A model generated the notes under the pieces. That model made no database searches and had not been told where the DNA came from. It was given only the letters and a program-made list of their open reading frames with translations. Below are positions 8,332 to 17,525 of a stretch of 64,000 nucleotides of DNA, piece by piece (position 1 is the first letter of the stretch; every line of letters starts with the position of its first letter). Location: NCBI GenBank assembly GCA_964539825.1, contig CAZIKF010000001.1:240129-304128 (forward strand), read 5' to 3'. The stretch is from CAZIKF01 sp964539825. GTDB taxonomy: Bacteria; Muiribacteriota; UBA6191. The translations under genes and the position numbers were made by a program.

Positions 8332-11300
8332 GATTTCTCCTCCTCATGGGCGTTTCTCAGTTTTGCCAGGTAGGTGATATTTGGACGGACCATTAACTCT
8401 TCCAATACTTTATATTCAAGGTTGCTATCCTGATATGCTCGTAATGGGTCTTTGGGGTCGTTGGTGTCCCCAAAAATAATTGCGCTGGCATTGCAGGCAT
8501 CCTGACAGGCAACTGTAATCTCAGCCCCTTTGAACTCCCGCTTTTCTTCTTTGGCCAATTGACGACCCTCGTAGATTCGCTGTACACAAAAGCTACATTT
8601 TTCCATTACCCCTCTAGAGCGAACCGTCACCTCTGGATTGTGAGCTAAAGTGGCGACAGGCCTCTCGTATTGAGCATTACCCACATGCCTGCGGAAGTTG
8701 AGAAAATTAAAGCGACGAACTTTATAAGGGCAGTTCGCTGCACAGTACCTGGTACCCACGCAGCGATTATAGGCCATACCATTTAACCCATCGGGAGTAT
8801 GGGTTGTTGCCGCTACCGGACAGACATTTTCACAGGTAGCATTATCGCATTGCTGGCAAAGCATGGGCTGCAGAGAAACTACCGGCTTCTCGATGGTCCC
8901 TGAGTAGTATCGATCAATGCGAATCCAATGCATCTCTCGATTCTGCCTTACCTGCTCCTTGCCCACCACGGGAACATTGTTCTCAGCACTACAAGCAACG
9001 ATACACTCATTACATCCCGTGCACTTGTTCAGATCGATAGCCATGCCCCATTTCTGCCCTTTATACTCGTGTTCTTCCGTATAAAGACTCTTTACGTGGC
9101 TCCTCTTCTTGGCCATTTTCGCTTTAACGAAATCTGGATGTTTGCGATAATCGGCGAGGGTAGATTCATGGATGATTCCCCTGCGCAGGTGGGCATCTTT
9201 CGTGATCTTAGCCAACATAGGAATGGAGCCAATGTTAAATCCGCCATGTTCTTGTGTAGAAACCAACTCGTAACTTCCCCAGCGCTTCTTTACCTCGGAT
9301 CCAGAAAAAATCCAGTCTCCCTGAACTCGATCTTTAGTCAGCAGAGAGGATGCATCATGTCCCACATTTGTTCCCACTCTACCTGCGACTCTACGTCCAT
9401 ATCCCAGCTCAATCGAGATGGTCTGATCAGCCATTCCGGGTTGAATAAAGACTGGAAAGAGTGCACTTCGGGAACCTATTTGAACATCAATTAGGCTATT
9501 TTGCTCTACCTGTAGCTTTTTAGCGGTATCTGCTGAGATGGCCGCGTAATTATCCCAAACTACTTTGGAAACCGGATGCGGGAGCTCTAATAGCCAGCCG
9601 TTATTGGATAGCTTTCCATCACCCACCGTGTAGTTTTCGTGCAAGTGCACCGCAAACTTACCCAGGTCAACCTTTTGAGGTTCAATCAACAAGAACTGGG
9701 CCAGGCCATAAGAGGCTCGGGGTGGTGTCTTTTCCCGAAAAGTCACAAATCCATCATGTAGGGCGGAGTTCCAAAAGGTGGTGAAATTAACACTCTTACC
9801 AATGACTGGATAGACCGATGCTCTCCAATAATCCCTGAGGAAATCATGATAATCCGATTCTTTGTATTCGCCCTTTTGCCAGCCGAGTAAAATTCCTTCC
9901 ATCTGGCGGGAATTAAACAGTGGGGAAACTACGGGCTGCTGAAGCCCAATAATGTCGGTTTGAACTTTTGCGTCTCCCCATGATTCAAGAAGATGATGCA
10001 TGGGCAAAACATAATGCGCTCGTCTGGAGGTTTCGTTTTCAACCTCCACCATGGAAACAATCATGGGAACTTTTTGCAGTGCTTTTTCATAGCCCAGATT
10101 CACGGGAAGATGAAAAACTGGGTTCACATCACAATGAATCACAGCCCCAACTTTGCCCGCTTTCATATCACTGACAAGGGATTCCCACTCTGAAATTCCA
10201 CTCAGGGGATGGATTTCCTGATGGCGCTTGGCCAGAAACAAGTCTTTCGCGTCGAGGACTTCATTAAGAAAATGGACTGCTTGATGAAGGTCCTGGGAAT
10301 GCGAGTCTCCGGCATGAACCAGGGCGCTACCACGCTCCTTTTGAAGATCTGACACTAGCCCCTTAACAAGATCTGGATCCATCTGGTTATTTCGTACGAA
10401 TGAGTCCAAATCATAGGATTCCAGTTTTTTGCGCACAGCAGCGTTTTGCGCATACTTCGATACCTTATTTTTGATTACAAGTTGATGGAGAAGTGAGAAG
10501 ACGAACTCCAGATGAAGATCTGGTCGAAGAGAAAGGCGATGGTCCGCTGACATTCCCGTCGGACTCATACTACCCTCTACCGAATACAATCGATTGAAGT
10601 GATCAGGCTCCAGACCGTCCCTACGGCTTGCGTAGCGCCTAACATTAGAAACTCTACCACTACCCTTGCCAAGGAAGTCTGATTCTAAGGCTAGAATAAC
10701 ATTTGCCTTATCCCAGGCAATTAAGGGTTGTTCGGATTCTCCATAAGCCTCCTCCCAGGAACGCTTTCTGGGAGTGGAGTGAAAGTAGTCAAAAGTATAT
10801 GCTTTGGTAGTTGGAAAGGTTCGTCGGAACTTAGAAAGTAGGGCGGTGATGCTAGGAGAAACCACCCTGGGTAAAATCAGGGCGATGGACTTACCAGCCT
10901 TGGCGGCGTCAGCCAATGCCTGGCGCACATCCTTATCGACTAATTCCCAATCAACCGGTTCAACTTTTCCTTCAACTGAATTACTCACCGGCTTACGAAG
11001 CCTGTCAGGATCATATAAAGAGAGTGACTGTGCCTGTCCTTTGGCGCAGATCTTGCCCCGGTTGACAGGATGCTGGGGATTGCCATCAACTTTTATGGGA
11101 CGACCCTCTCGAGTCTTGACCAATATGCCGCAGGAATCAGAGCAGCCCGTGCAGCTTGATGCGTAATAATTCGCGATTCCGGGAGTAATTTCTGCGGGTT
11201 TTTGATTATAGGGAACAATCGTGCCCTTACCCGTATAACTAGAGCAGCCAGCCCCAGCTAACGCGGCTGAAGCACCCATAAGAGCGAGGAAACGCCTCCG

Positions 11301-11456
11301 GTTCACAGGAGCCATCGCCTCAATATCGAGATCTTCAAATGTCCCTTCGGCAAACTCCGATACACTCTCCTCTTTTGAGTCAGAATCTCGATGAAAATCC
11401 TCGAAACTTCGCCAAAAATTTTCGGTACCAGGACCGCTTTCAGAGTGATGACCCAT
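8328..11456 (-). CDS. actB: Alternative complex III subunit ActB (molybdopterin-oxidoreductase-like domain fused to FeS domain)
   Basis: The 1042-residue protein begins with the long pre-sequence (ENFWRSFED) typical of this family, then a twin-arginine motif (VNRRRFLALMG, residues 51-61) and a possible lipobox Cys71. Residues about 90-790 resemble a molybdopterin oxidoreductase. From about 790 a ferredoxin-like domain carries four cluster motifs: CTGCNECIVAC, CQQCDNATCENVCP, CVGTRYCAANCP and CSFC with a later CQDAC. It moves electrons from quinol toward cytochrome c. Unlike the ActB sequences I know, the N-terminal domain keeps a CX2CX3CX27C motif (Cys102, 105, 109, 137). AGAGGAT precedes the ATG. 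Confidence 0.93.
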   Translation of the reverse strand: MGHHSESGPGTENFWRSFEDFHRDSDSKEESVSEFAEGTFEDLDIEAMAPVNRRRFLALMGASAALAGAGCSSYTGKGTIVPYNQKPAEITPGIANYYASSCTGCSDSCGILVKTREGRPIKVDGNPQHPVNRGKICAKGQAQSLSLYDPDRLRKPVSNSVEGKVEPVDWELVDKDVRQALADAAKAGKSIALILPRVVSPSITALLSKFRRTFPTTKAYTFDYFHSTPRKRSWEEAYGESEQPLIAWDKANVILALESDFLGKGSGRVSNVRRYASRRDGLEPDHFNRLYSVEGSMSPTGMSADHRLSLRPDLHLEFVFSLLHQLVIKNKVSKYAQNAAVRKKLESYDLDSFVRNNQMDPDLVKGLVSDLQKERGSALVHAGDSHSQDLHQAVHFLNEVLDAKDLFLAKRHQEIHPLSGISEWESLVSDMKAGKVGAVIHCDVNPVFHLPVNLGYEKALQKVPMIVSMVEVENETSRRAHYVLPMHHLLESWGDAKVQTDIIGLQQPVVSPLFNSRQMEGILLGWQKGEYKESDYHDFLRDYWRASVYPVIGKSVNFTTFWNSALHDGFVTFREKTPPRASYGLAQFLLIEPQKVDLGKFAVHLHENYTVGDGKLSNNGWLLELPHPVSKVVWDNYAAISADTAKKLQVEQNSLIDVQIGSRSALFPVFIQPGMADQTISIELGYGRRVAGRVGTNVGHDASSLLTKDRVQGDWIFSGSEVKKRWGSYELVSTQEHGGFNIGSIPMLAKITKDAHLRRGIIHESTLADYRKHPDFVKAKMAKKRSHVKSLYTEEHEYKGQKWGMAIDLNKCTGCNECIVACSAENNVPVVGKEQVRQNREMHWIRIDRYYSGTIEKPVVSLQPMLCQQCDNATCENVCPVAATTHTPDGLNGMAYNRCVGTRYCAANCPYKVRRFNFLNFRRHVGNAQYERPVATLAHNPEVTVRSRGVMEKCSFCVQRIYEGRQLAKEEKREFKGAEITVACQDACNASAIIFGDTNDPKDPLRAYQDSNLEYKVLEELMVRPNITYLAKLRNAHEEEKS

Positions 11457-11458
11457 TT

Positions 11459-11644
11459 TTATCCTCTTTTCTTCCGGCTAACTGCGTTTGGATGTAGATC
11501 AACATTGGGTACTACGATGTTGTCGGTTCCAGAAATTTCCTGCCTGGCCAGCTCTAGTGTCCCCAATACACCAGCACCCATGGCTGAAAAGAACTTGCGT
11601 CGACTGGACTTGGCAGGGAATTTCTGTTTTTCGTCTGAACTCAT
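11459..11644 (-). CDS. Small twin-arginine signal protein between actA and actB
   Basis: A 61-residue frame fills the gap between actA (9 bases away) and actB (2 bases away). It has a twin-arginine motif (SRRKFFSAMGAG, about residues 14-25), a hydrophobic stretch and a short polar tail. AGGA lies 7 bases before the ATG. Small Tat-signal proteins are known in formate dehydrogenase operons, where their role is unclear; this may be an analogue for alternative complex III, either a subunit or an assembly factor. Tight spacing and codon-level integrity support a real gene. Function is inference. Confidence 0.65.
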   Translation of the reverse strand: MSSDEKQKFPAKSSRRKFFSAMGAGVLGTLELARQEISGTDNIVVPNVDLHPNAVSRKKRG

Positions 11645-11653
11645 AACCGCATC

Positions 11654-12229
11654 CTAACGATGACAGGCAACACAATGTTGTGGCCCCTGGATTTGCTTCA
11701 CTACTTCCTTATCCTTGATTTCGTCATGAGCCTTACGATGGCAGGCAAGGCAGGTACCCATGGTCAATGATTTGGCATGAGTGACTACTTCCATCTCACG
11801 AACATTGCCATGACATTCAGTACAGTCCAGACCCTTGTTTATATGGATACTGTGATTAAAGTACACATAATCGGCTACTCTATGTACTCGAGCCCAGGGA
11901 AGTGGTTTATTTTCATTGAAATAGCTCGTTAATTTCTGAATTTCGGGATTATCTTTTTTCACAACCGAATGGCAGTTCATGCAAGTATCTACCGAAGGTA
12001 CGGTAGCGTGCCTGCTCTTATCAGCACCCACATGACAGTAACGGCAGTCGATACTCATTTCTCCCGCGTGAAGTTTATGAGAAAACTTGATTGGCTGCTC
12101 TGGCGTGTACCCCACATGATTTCTCTCGTCGAAGGAATAAAAAAATGTTGTGAAATAGGTGGTTAGAGCCACCAGGAGGAGGATCGGAAGCCGAACCCTG
12201 ATGTTATAATCCAGCATCGCTTTGTCCAT
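11654..12229 (-). CDS. actA: Alternative complex III pentahaem cytochrome c subunit ActA
   Basis: The 191-residue protein has one N-terminal membrane helix (about 13-31) as an anchor and five CXXCH haem sites: CRYCH (62-66), CMNCH (83-87), CTECH (136-140), CLACH (160-164) and CVACH (186-190). This count and order fit ActA, the periplasmic electron outlet of alternative complex III. AAGGGA lies just before the ATG at 12229. It is the first gene of the act operon, with a promoter at 12294-12322. Confidence 0.95.
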   Translation of the reverse strand: MDKAMLDYNIRVRLPILLLVALTTYFTTFFYSFDERNHVGYTPEQPIKFSHKLHAGEMSIDCRYCHVGADKSRHATVPSVDTCMNCHSVVKKDNPEIQKLTSYFNENKPLPWARVHRVADYVYFNHSIHINKGLDCTECHGNVREMEVVTHAKSLTMGTCLACHRKAHDEIKDKEVVKQIQGPQHCVACHR

Positions 12230-12293
12230 TAGTTCCCTTTCCTGAGATAGTTCTGACTAAGACCTAAGCCTGAGCCGCCGAATTGTAAACCGG

Positions 12294-12322
12294 ATTATAT
12301 TATCTAGATACCCTCAAATCAA
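12294..12322 (-). promoter_or_regulatory. Sigma70-type promoter of the act operon
   Basis: On the minus strand the sequence reads TTGATT, 17 bases, TATAAT. Transcription would start near 12287, giving a leader of about 58 bases before actA. An imperfect inverted repeat (CTTAAT...ATTAAG, 12324-12358) lies directly upstream of the -35 and could bind a regulator. Confidence 0.6.
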
Positions 12323-12414
12323 ACTTAATCTTCCCCCCGAGGATTTACGGGAATTAAGCCTGGCTAGCATTGGAACACCAGTGAAAAAGAGGGCAGAACT
12401 CAGCTTTTCCGACA

Positions 12415-14187
12415 TCACCATCCGATTAACCAACAAAGCACAAACAAAGCAGCGATCGCTGAGAACCCAATGCTCACGGTTCCATTTTCAAAACGTGCCA
12501 TCATCGCTGCTTTTTTACTCTGCATCTCAATAGAAGACACCCCGGAAATCAGCCACCCCACTGAAAGTATCTTGGTGGAGACTAAGCCTGGAAAATTTTT
12601 AAAAAGAGCGGAAATCCATGAAGTAAATTCCCTGGCCAAAATCCTGTCTGTCACTGAATTTATCCCATTCAACAGCAAATCCATCAGTCGGTAGAAACCT
12701 CTGGCGCTCTTCCTATACACCCATTCAAAATCAAGATTCACTGAGCGAATCTCCGCAGGGTAAAGACCTGCAAGCATGAGTAATGAAAAAGCCAGAGCCG
12801 AGAAAAACAACAACTGAGCTTGAGAGATGAAATGATCGTAGGTGTATGGCTGATACTCCACCGCATTAGGGAGTAGTGCATACAATGGATCCGGGTAGCA
12901 ACCCAGAAAAATACATAGAAATCCCGCAATCCCCATAGCCGCCAGCATATTACCCGGAGCTTCTCTGGTTCTCAAACCTCGGTCATGGGAGAAAAATGCG
13001 AAAAACGGGATCTTGATACCAGCGTGATGAAAAACACCTGCTGCGGCAAAGAGCAACACAAACCATACCAAATACAGATGTTCTTCAAGAGATGCGGACA
13101 TAATCAAAGACTTGCTTACAAATCCATTAGTCAGGGGAAATGCGGAAATGGACATCGCACCAATTACACAGAAGAGGCATGTCCAGGGCATGGACTTGTA
13201 AAGCCCACCCAGCTCAGTACATTTTGTTCTCCCCGTGCGATACAGCACTGCCCCCATAGACATCCAGAGCAACCCCTTATAGAGTATGTGGCAAAATGCA
13301 TGAGCTACAGCACCATTAAGGGCTAGAGGCGTCCCTATTCCAATTCCAGTGACCATAAAACCGAGCTGGTTCAATAAACTATATGCCAGTACTTTACGTA
13401 GGTTATTCTCGATAACGGCATAAAAGATCGGAAAGGCAGCCATCCCAACCCCTATCCAGATCAGCAAGTGTTCGCCAGGAAATGCTCTTGCAAGTGCATA
13501 AACCGCTGTCTTAGTGGTAAAGGAGCTCAAAAACACAGCCCCCCCCAGACTAGAAGAGGGGTAGGAATCCACAAGCCAGGTATGCAGAAAGGGCCAGGCA
13601 CAATTGACTCCCATACCAAAAAATATTAGGTAGGTGCTCAGGGAAGAGAGACCAATTTGTCCAAACTCAAAAGAACCCGTTTCATGGATTCTTAAAATGA
13701 TTCCGCTGATCAACAATAATCCTCCAAAAACATGCATAAGTACGTAACGAAAAGCCGCTTTTGTGGACTCCGGTGTTTTTCGAGCCAAGATTAGGAACAT
13801 AGAGCCGAGCGTGAGCATTTCCCAAAAAACGAGAAAGGAAAACAGATCTCCCGCCAGAATTGCGCCTACAGCCGAACCAGCATAAAAAAGCCCGGCAACA
13901 AACTCCAAATTGTCCTTCTGGTGCAGAATATAAAGTACACCTATGAACGAAATGAGCAGGAAGATGATGCCAAAAGCTGTACTAAGCTTATCCACATGGC
14001 CCAACACAATTGGGATCTGAAGAAAGGTAAATTCCCAATAATTTCCTGGCTCAAGCTGCAAAAACCCCCACAGAGCAATTACTGGGAGGGCCAGGAGGTA
14101 AAACTTTTTCCACCACCCCCTGAAGAGAGGCACCAGCAAGCTCCCTCCCATCAGGAGTAGGGAAGGGGGAATCTCGCTAGCGATCAT
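12415..14187 (-). CDS. Mrp-type antiporter subunit (NuoL/MrpA/MrpD-like, with C-terminal extension)
   Basis: This 590-residue protein is an antiporter-like channel subunit, with about 14 membrane helices. It has the conserved Glu of helix 5 (VFWEMLTLG) and Lys of helix 7 (FTTKTAVYAL) that carry ions in NuoL/M/N and Mrp proteins. After the core comes about 110 residues with an amphipathic stretch and one last helix, reminiscent of the lateral arm of NuoL and MrpA. It is the last gene of the operon; the ATG overlaps the preceding small gene by 11 bases. It probably supplies the MrpA core role, since no full-length MrpA is present. That assignment is inference. Confidence 0.85.
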   Translation of the reverse strand: MIASEIPPSLLLMGGSLLVPLFRGWWKKFYLLALPVIALWGFLQLEPGNYWEFTFLQIPIVLGHVDKLSTAFGIIFLLISFIGVLYILHQKDNLEFVAGLFYAGSAVGAILAGDLFSFLVFWEMLTLGSMFLILARKTPESTKAAFRYVLMHVFGGLLLISGIILRIHETGSFEFGQIGLSSLSTYLIFFGMGVNCAWPFLHTWLVDSYPSSSLGGAVFLSSFTTKTAVYALARAFPGEHLLIWIGVGMAAFPIFYAVIENNLRKVLAYSLLNQLGFMVTGIGIGTPLALNGAVAHAFCHILYKGLLWMSMGAVLYRTGRTKCTELGGLYKSMPWTCLFCVIGAMSISAFPLTNGFVSKSLIMSASLEEHLYLVWFVLLFAAAGVFHHAGIKIPFFAFFSHDRGLRTREAPGNMLAAMGIAGFLCIFLGCYPDPLYALLPNAVEYQPYTYDHFISQAQLLFFSALAFSLLMLAGLYPAEIRSVNLDFEWVYRKSARGFYRLMDLLLNGINSVTDRILAREFTSWISALFKNFPGLVSTKILSVGWLISGVSSIEMQSKKAAMMARFENGTVSIGFSAIAALFVLCWLIGW

Positions 14188-14422
14188 AATAGTCTTCCTT
14201 TCTCATCACAAGCGGGCGCAATATATACTTGGCAATAAAAACCAACAGAATACATGCAATAAATCCAAAAACAGCATAAAACCCCGGCCATTCTTCCACC
14301 GGGATGTGCCCATGCCTGTGAATCAGAAAATCCAAACAGAAGAGAATTCCACAGCAAATGAAAAAGCAGTTCAGAGCTTTTTTAACATTCCTTAAATCAT
14401 CCCAGATGTGTTTATCCCCCAT
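14177..14422 (-). CDS. Small two-helix membrane protein of the Mrp operon
   Basis: An 81-residue protein with two predicted membrane helices (about 19-35 and 47-67), a central PVEEWPGFYAVFG segment and a charged end (RKEDYYDR). It sits between two antiporter subunit genes with a 3-base gap upstream and an 11-base overlap downstream, so it is very likely translated with them. I recall similar small proteins beside Mrp-like genes in other bacteria, but I know of no assigned function. It may be an accessory subunit. Confidence 0.75.
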   Translation of the reverse strand: MGDKHIWDDLRNVKKALNCFFICCGILFCLDFLIHRHGHIPVEEWPGFYAVFGFIACILLVFIAKYILRPLVMRKEDYYDR

Positions 14423-14425
14423 TAC

Positions 14426-14563
14426 TTACCCCTTCCAACTCAAAAAAATGATGCCCAGATACAAGAGACCCGAAACAAATGCCAGGCTAAACACCAGCGG
14501 ATAACCAGGCCACGCCTCATGGGAAAGTACTTGAAGATCTTCCGGTTCCTGAGAATGAGTCAC
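14426..14563 (-). CDS. Tiny membrane protein (45 residues) of the Mrp operon, GTG start
   Basis: The GTG at 14563 lies 2 bases after the stop of the upstream antiporter gene, and the frame ends 3 bases before the next gene. The product has a short acidic N-terminus, an EAWPG motif and one hydrophobic helix (about 21-42). The WPG motif is shared with the adjacent 81-residue protein. Longer versions of this frame run antisense-free but out of frame through the upstream gene and are not credible. Tight packing supports a real small subunit. Confidence 0.6.
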   Translation of the reverse strand: MTHSQEPEDLQVLSHEAWPGYPLVFSLAFVSGLLYLGIIFLSWKG

Positions 14564-14565
14564 GC

Positions 14566-16035
14566 TCAACCTCCTACGGCAAGGGTTGCAAGGGAAAAGA
14601 ACGGTTCGGGGAAAAAGAACAGCACAATTGAAGCTAGAGCAGTGAAACACAGGGGTAGTGTGCAGGCTAATGGAGCCTCCTGAATCGCCACCGCATCCTC
14701 TTCTTTCGCTGTTCCGAAAAAAGCCTGGTAAATAATGGGGAAAAAATAGGCGGCGTTTAGAAGAGAACTTCCTAAAAGCACCAGCATCATATACCAGTGT
14801 CCTGATTCGATGGTTCCCGTGAGAAGGAGCCACTTACTGATAAACCCACCCGCTGGTGGTAGACCAATTACGCTTAGGGAGCCGATTAAAAACGCACCGA
14901 AAGTAAACGGCATGCGCCTCCCCAGGCCAACCATTTGCGAAATATACTTCTTCCCGGTAGCGACAAAAATGGCACCAGCACACATAAACAATGTGATCTT
15001 GCCAAAGGCATGCATACATATATGCAGCATTGCACCCTTGACTCCGTAACTCTCTGCTAACCCCGCTCCCAGGATAATGTAAGAAAGCTGACCCACTGTT
15101 GAAAACGCCAATCTTCGTTTTAAATTATCCTGGGTCAATGCGATCAGGGATGAAAGAATGACCGTAATGCCGGCAATCACACAAATGACGTTATCTAAAG
15201 ACGTATCACTCAGGAGCTCAATTCCAAAGACCCCTGTAATGACCCGGAGATTACAAAAAACACCTACCTTTACGACAGCCACGGCATGGAGAAGAGCGCT
15301 AACGGGAGTGGGCGCCACCATTGCCCCTGGAAGCCAGGAATGGAACGGCATCAATCCTGATTTTGCAAACCCAAAAAGAAAGAGCAGCAGCAATACCAGA
15401 AGCGAACCCGGCTTAGTTACGTCGCTAAAGATCCCTAAACTGGAAAACTCAAGAGTTCCCGTCATTTGATAGGTGATGATCATTGCTGGCAATACGAAGC
15501 CAATGGAAGTGCCTAAAAGATACGTAAGATACTTTCTCCCCCCGGTCCGGGCTTCTGAATCTTGATGATGGGCTACCAGGGGAAAGGTGGAGAGAGACAA
15601 GATTTCGTAAAAAACATACAATGTTAGTAAATTACCCGCGAAAGCCACACCTGCCGTCGCGGACAGGGCTAGAGCAAAACAGGCGAAAAAACGAGTCTGA
15701 GCGTGCTCATTTAAGCCCCTCATATAGCCTATGCAGTAGAGGGATGTGGGAATCCACAAGGTACAGGCAACAAAAGCGAAAAGAAGACCGAAAGAATCTA
15801 CTCGAAACTGAAGAGATAATCCCGGTAGAACCTGGCACAATTCCCATTCCACTCTTATTCCATGCATCACCGGATCCAGCAGTGTATACAGTAGGGCTAG
15901 CTTCATAAACCCAGCCAGGAAAGTCCAAAACTCCCTCAGGTTGGGCTTACGTCCGCTCAAAGAAATTGGAATCACTGCTAATGCAGAAATTAGGACAATT
16001 GCTACGGGGGTAAATGAGGTCACGGCCTGAGTCAC
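14566..16035 (-). CDS. mrpD: Mrp-type antiporter subunit D-like (second copy)
   Basis: A 489-residue ND4/ND5-family protein with about 14 helices, the helix-5 Glu (VFYEILSLS), the helix-7 Lys (VAVVKVGVF) and the PTPVSALLHA motif. It should conduct ions as part of the Mrp complex. The start is a GTG at 16035 whose GTGA overlaps the previous stop, with AGGTGGA upstream. A longer frame to 16068 would only add residues read out of frame from the neighbour. It is the second of three such subunits in this operon. Confidence 0.9.
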   Translation of the reverse strand: MTQAVTSFTPVAIVLISALAVIPISLSGRKPNLREFWTFLAGFMKLALLYTLLDPVMHGIRVEWELCQVLPGLSLQFRVDSFGLLFAFVACTLWIPTSLYCIGYMRGLNEHAQTRFFACFALALSATAGVAFAGNLLTLYVFYEILSLSTFPLVAHHQDSEARTGGRKYLTYLLGTSIGFVLPAMIITYQMTGTLEFSSLGIFSDVTKPGSLLVLLLLFLFGFAKSGLMPFHSWLPGAMVAPTPVSALLHAVAVVKVGVFCNLRVITGVFGIELLSDTSLDNVICVIAGITVILSSLIALTQDNLKRRLAFSTVGQLSYIILGAGLAESYGVKGAMLHICMHAFGKITLFMCAGAIFVATGKKYISQMVGLGRRMPFTFGAFLIGSLSVIGLPPAGGFISKWLLLTGTIESGHWYMMLVLLGSSLLNAAYFFPIIYQAFFGTAKEEDAVAIQEAPLACTLPLCFTALASIVLFFFPEPFFSLATLAVGG

Positions 16036-17525
16036 AGTAATCCACCTGGAATCACAGGCTGTATCCACCTGGTAACAATCTCACTCGAATATAGTCCCAT
16101 TGCTAAAAGGGCCAACGCCGAAGCCCAGAGAGGGAGCAGCATCGAGGGAGGGCTATCTGCATAACAAGTCTCCTGATGAGAATGCGGGTCCGGCTCTTCA
16201 TCTGACGTTGCTGAGAAAAATGCGGTTTCTACAATTCGTATAAAAAGGACTGCATTGATAAGACTACTCAAAAGTAAGGCCACCCCAAAGGCATAATCTC
16301 CGGACTGGTAGGCTCCACTGAGTAAATACCACTTACTAAAAAAACCACAGGTCGGCGGTACCCCTATCATGGAAAGAGCCCCGAGTATAAAGGCACCCAT
16401 GGTCCACGGCATTGTCGAAAAAGCCCCTTTAAAGTCCTCAATGTGCGCTCTGCCTCGCTTGTACACAATGGAGCCCACGACCATGAATAAACAGACTGTC
16501 ATCAGCCCATCCGCCAGAATATGGTAAGAGGCACCGATATATCCTGAGGCGTTTCCAAGCCATGCCCCGCCCACCATATAGCCAATTTCAGCCACGATGA
16601 GATAAGTCAGCATGCGCTTGATATTTCTCTGGGCAAGCGCGAAGCAGGAGCCCATCAAAATGGCAATTACGGCCAATGCCATCACCAGGGGTTTCCATGT
16701 AATCACTGAGAAAACCCAATCAACGGAATACATGGTGAACATGATGCGCAGCATCACATATACCGAAACCTTTGTCATTAAAGGGGCCACGAGACAGCTA
16801 ACGGCGGTGGGAGCATTGGTATAAGCATTGGGTAACCAGCCGTGAAATGGAAATAGAGCCATTTTCAACCAACAGCCCATCATCAGGAACGCAAACGCAA
16901 CCAGGATCGCTCTGGACCCCGACAGGCTGGGAACAATACTACCGATATCCACCATGTTCAAAGTACCTGTTTTGATCAGTAGAAACCCAACTCCAAGAAG
17001 GTAAAAGCAGGCTCCAACGGTCCCCAGAATCACGTAATTAAAGGTAGCCATGTAGGCACGCCCACGGCCCAAAGCTATTAACGCGTAGCTGGTTAGCGCG
17101 GCAATTTCAAGCAGAACATACAAATTGAAAGCATCTCCTGTAATCGTGATTCCAAGAAGTCCTGTCACTAATAAAATAAAGAGAGTATAAAAATTGGAGA
17201 TTTTACCCCCTAATTCCTTCTGAACAGGTTTCCTGGCATAGACCGCAACCAAAAGAGCCACGGAAGAAACCATCATCAGAACCATGGCATTCAATGCATC
17301 TACCCGGTATTCAATACCGAAGGGCGGAGCCCACCCTCCAAGGTGGTAGCTGATTGGCCCTGAATTTACGACCTGGGCCAGGGTTGCAATAGCACTCAAG
17401 GAGCTACCCAGCAGCCCCACAACCGTGAGAGGTTGACACACGGCCGGGCGAAACCACCCTAGAAGAGTTAAGGCGAATGCCGTAAACAGGGGGAAAACGA
17501 TAATGAGAATCGGTAATTGGTCCAT
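16032..17525 (-). CDS. mrpD: Mrp-type antiporter subunit D-like (first copy)
   Basis: A 497-residue ND4-family membrane protein that best fits MrpD by position after mrpC. It has the helix-5 Glu (LYVLLEIAALTSYAL), the helix-7 Lys (PLMTKVSVYV), and the FPFHGWLPNAYTNAPTAVS motif. The ATG shares its A with the mrpC stop (TAATG). It carries a cytoplasmic acidic loop near the C-terminus (SDEEPDPHSHQ). It acts in the inner membrane as one of the antiporter-like channels of the complex. Confidence 0.92.
   Translation of the reverse strand: MDQLPILIIVFPLFTAFALTLLGWFRPAVCQPLTVVGLLGSSLSAIATLAQVVNSGPISYHLGGWAPPFGIEYRVDALNAMVLMMVSSVALLVAVYARKPVQKELGGKISNFYTLFILLVTGLLGITITGDAFNLYVLLEIAALTSYALIALGRGRAYMATFNYVILGTVGACFYLLGVGFLLIKTGTLNMVDIGSIVPSLSGSRAILVAFAFLMMGCWLKMALFPFHGWLPNAYTNAPTAVSCLVAPLMTKVSVYVMLRIMFTMYSVDWVFSVITWKPLVMALAVIAILMGSCFALAQRNIKRMLTYLIVAEIGYMVGGAWLGNASGYIGASYHILADGLMTVCLFMVVGSIVYKRGRAHIEDFKGAFSTMPWTMGAFILGALSMIGVPPTCGFFSKWYLLSGAYQSGDYAFGVALLLSSLINAVLFIRIVETAFFSATSDEEPDPHSHQETCYADSPPSMLLPLWASALALLAMGLYSSEIVTRWIQPVIPGGLL

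Noticed and set aside
14426..14833. 135-residue version of the tiny Mrp-operon gene
   Set aside because: Its first 90 residues are the upstream antiporter gene read in another frame; only the last 45 residues after the GTG at 14563 fit a gene.
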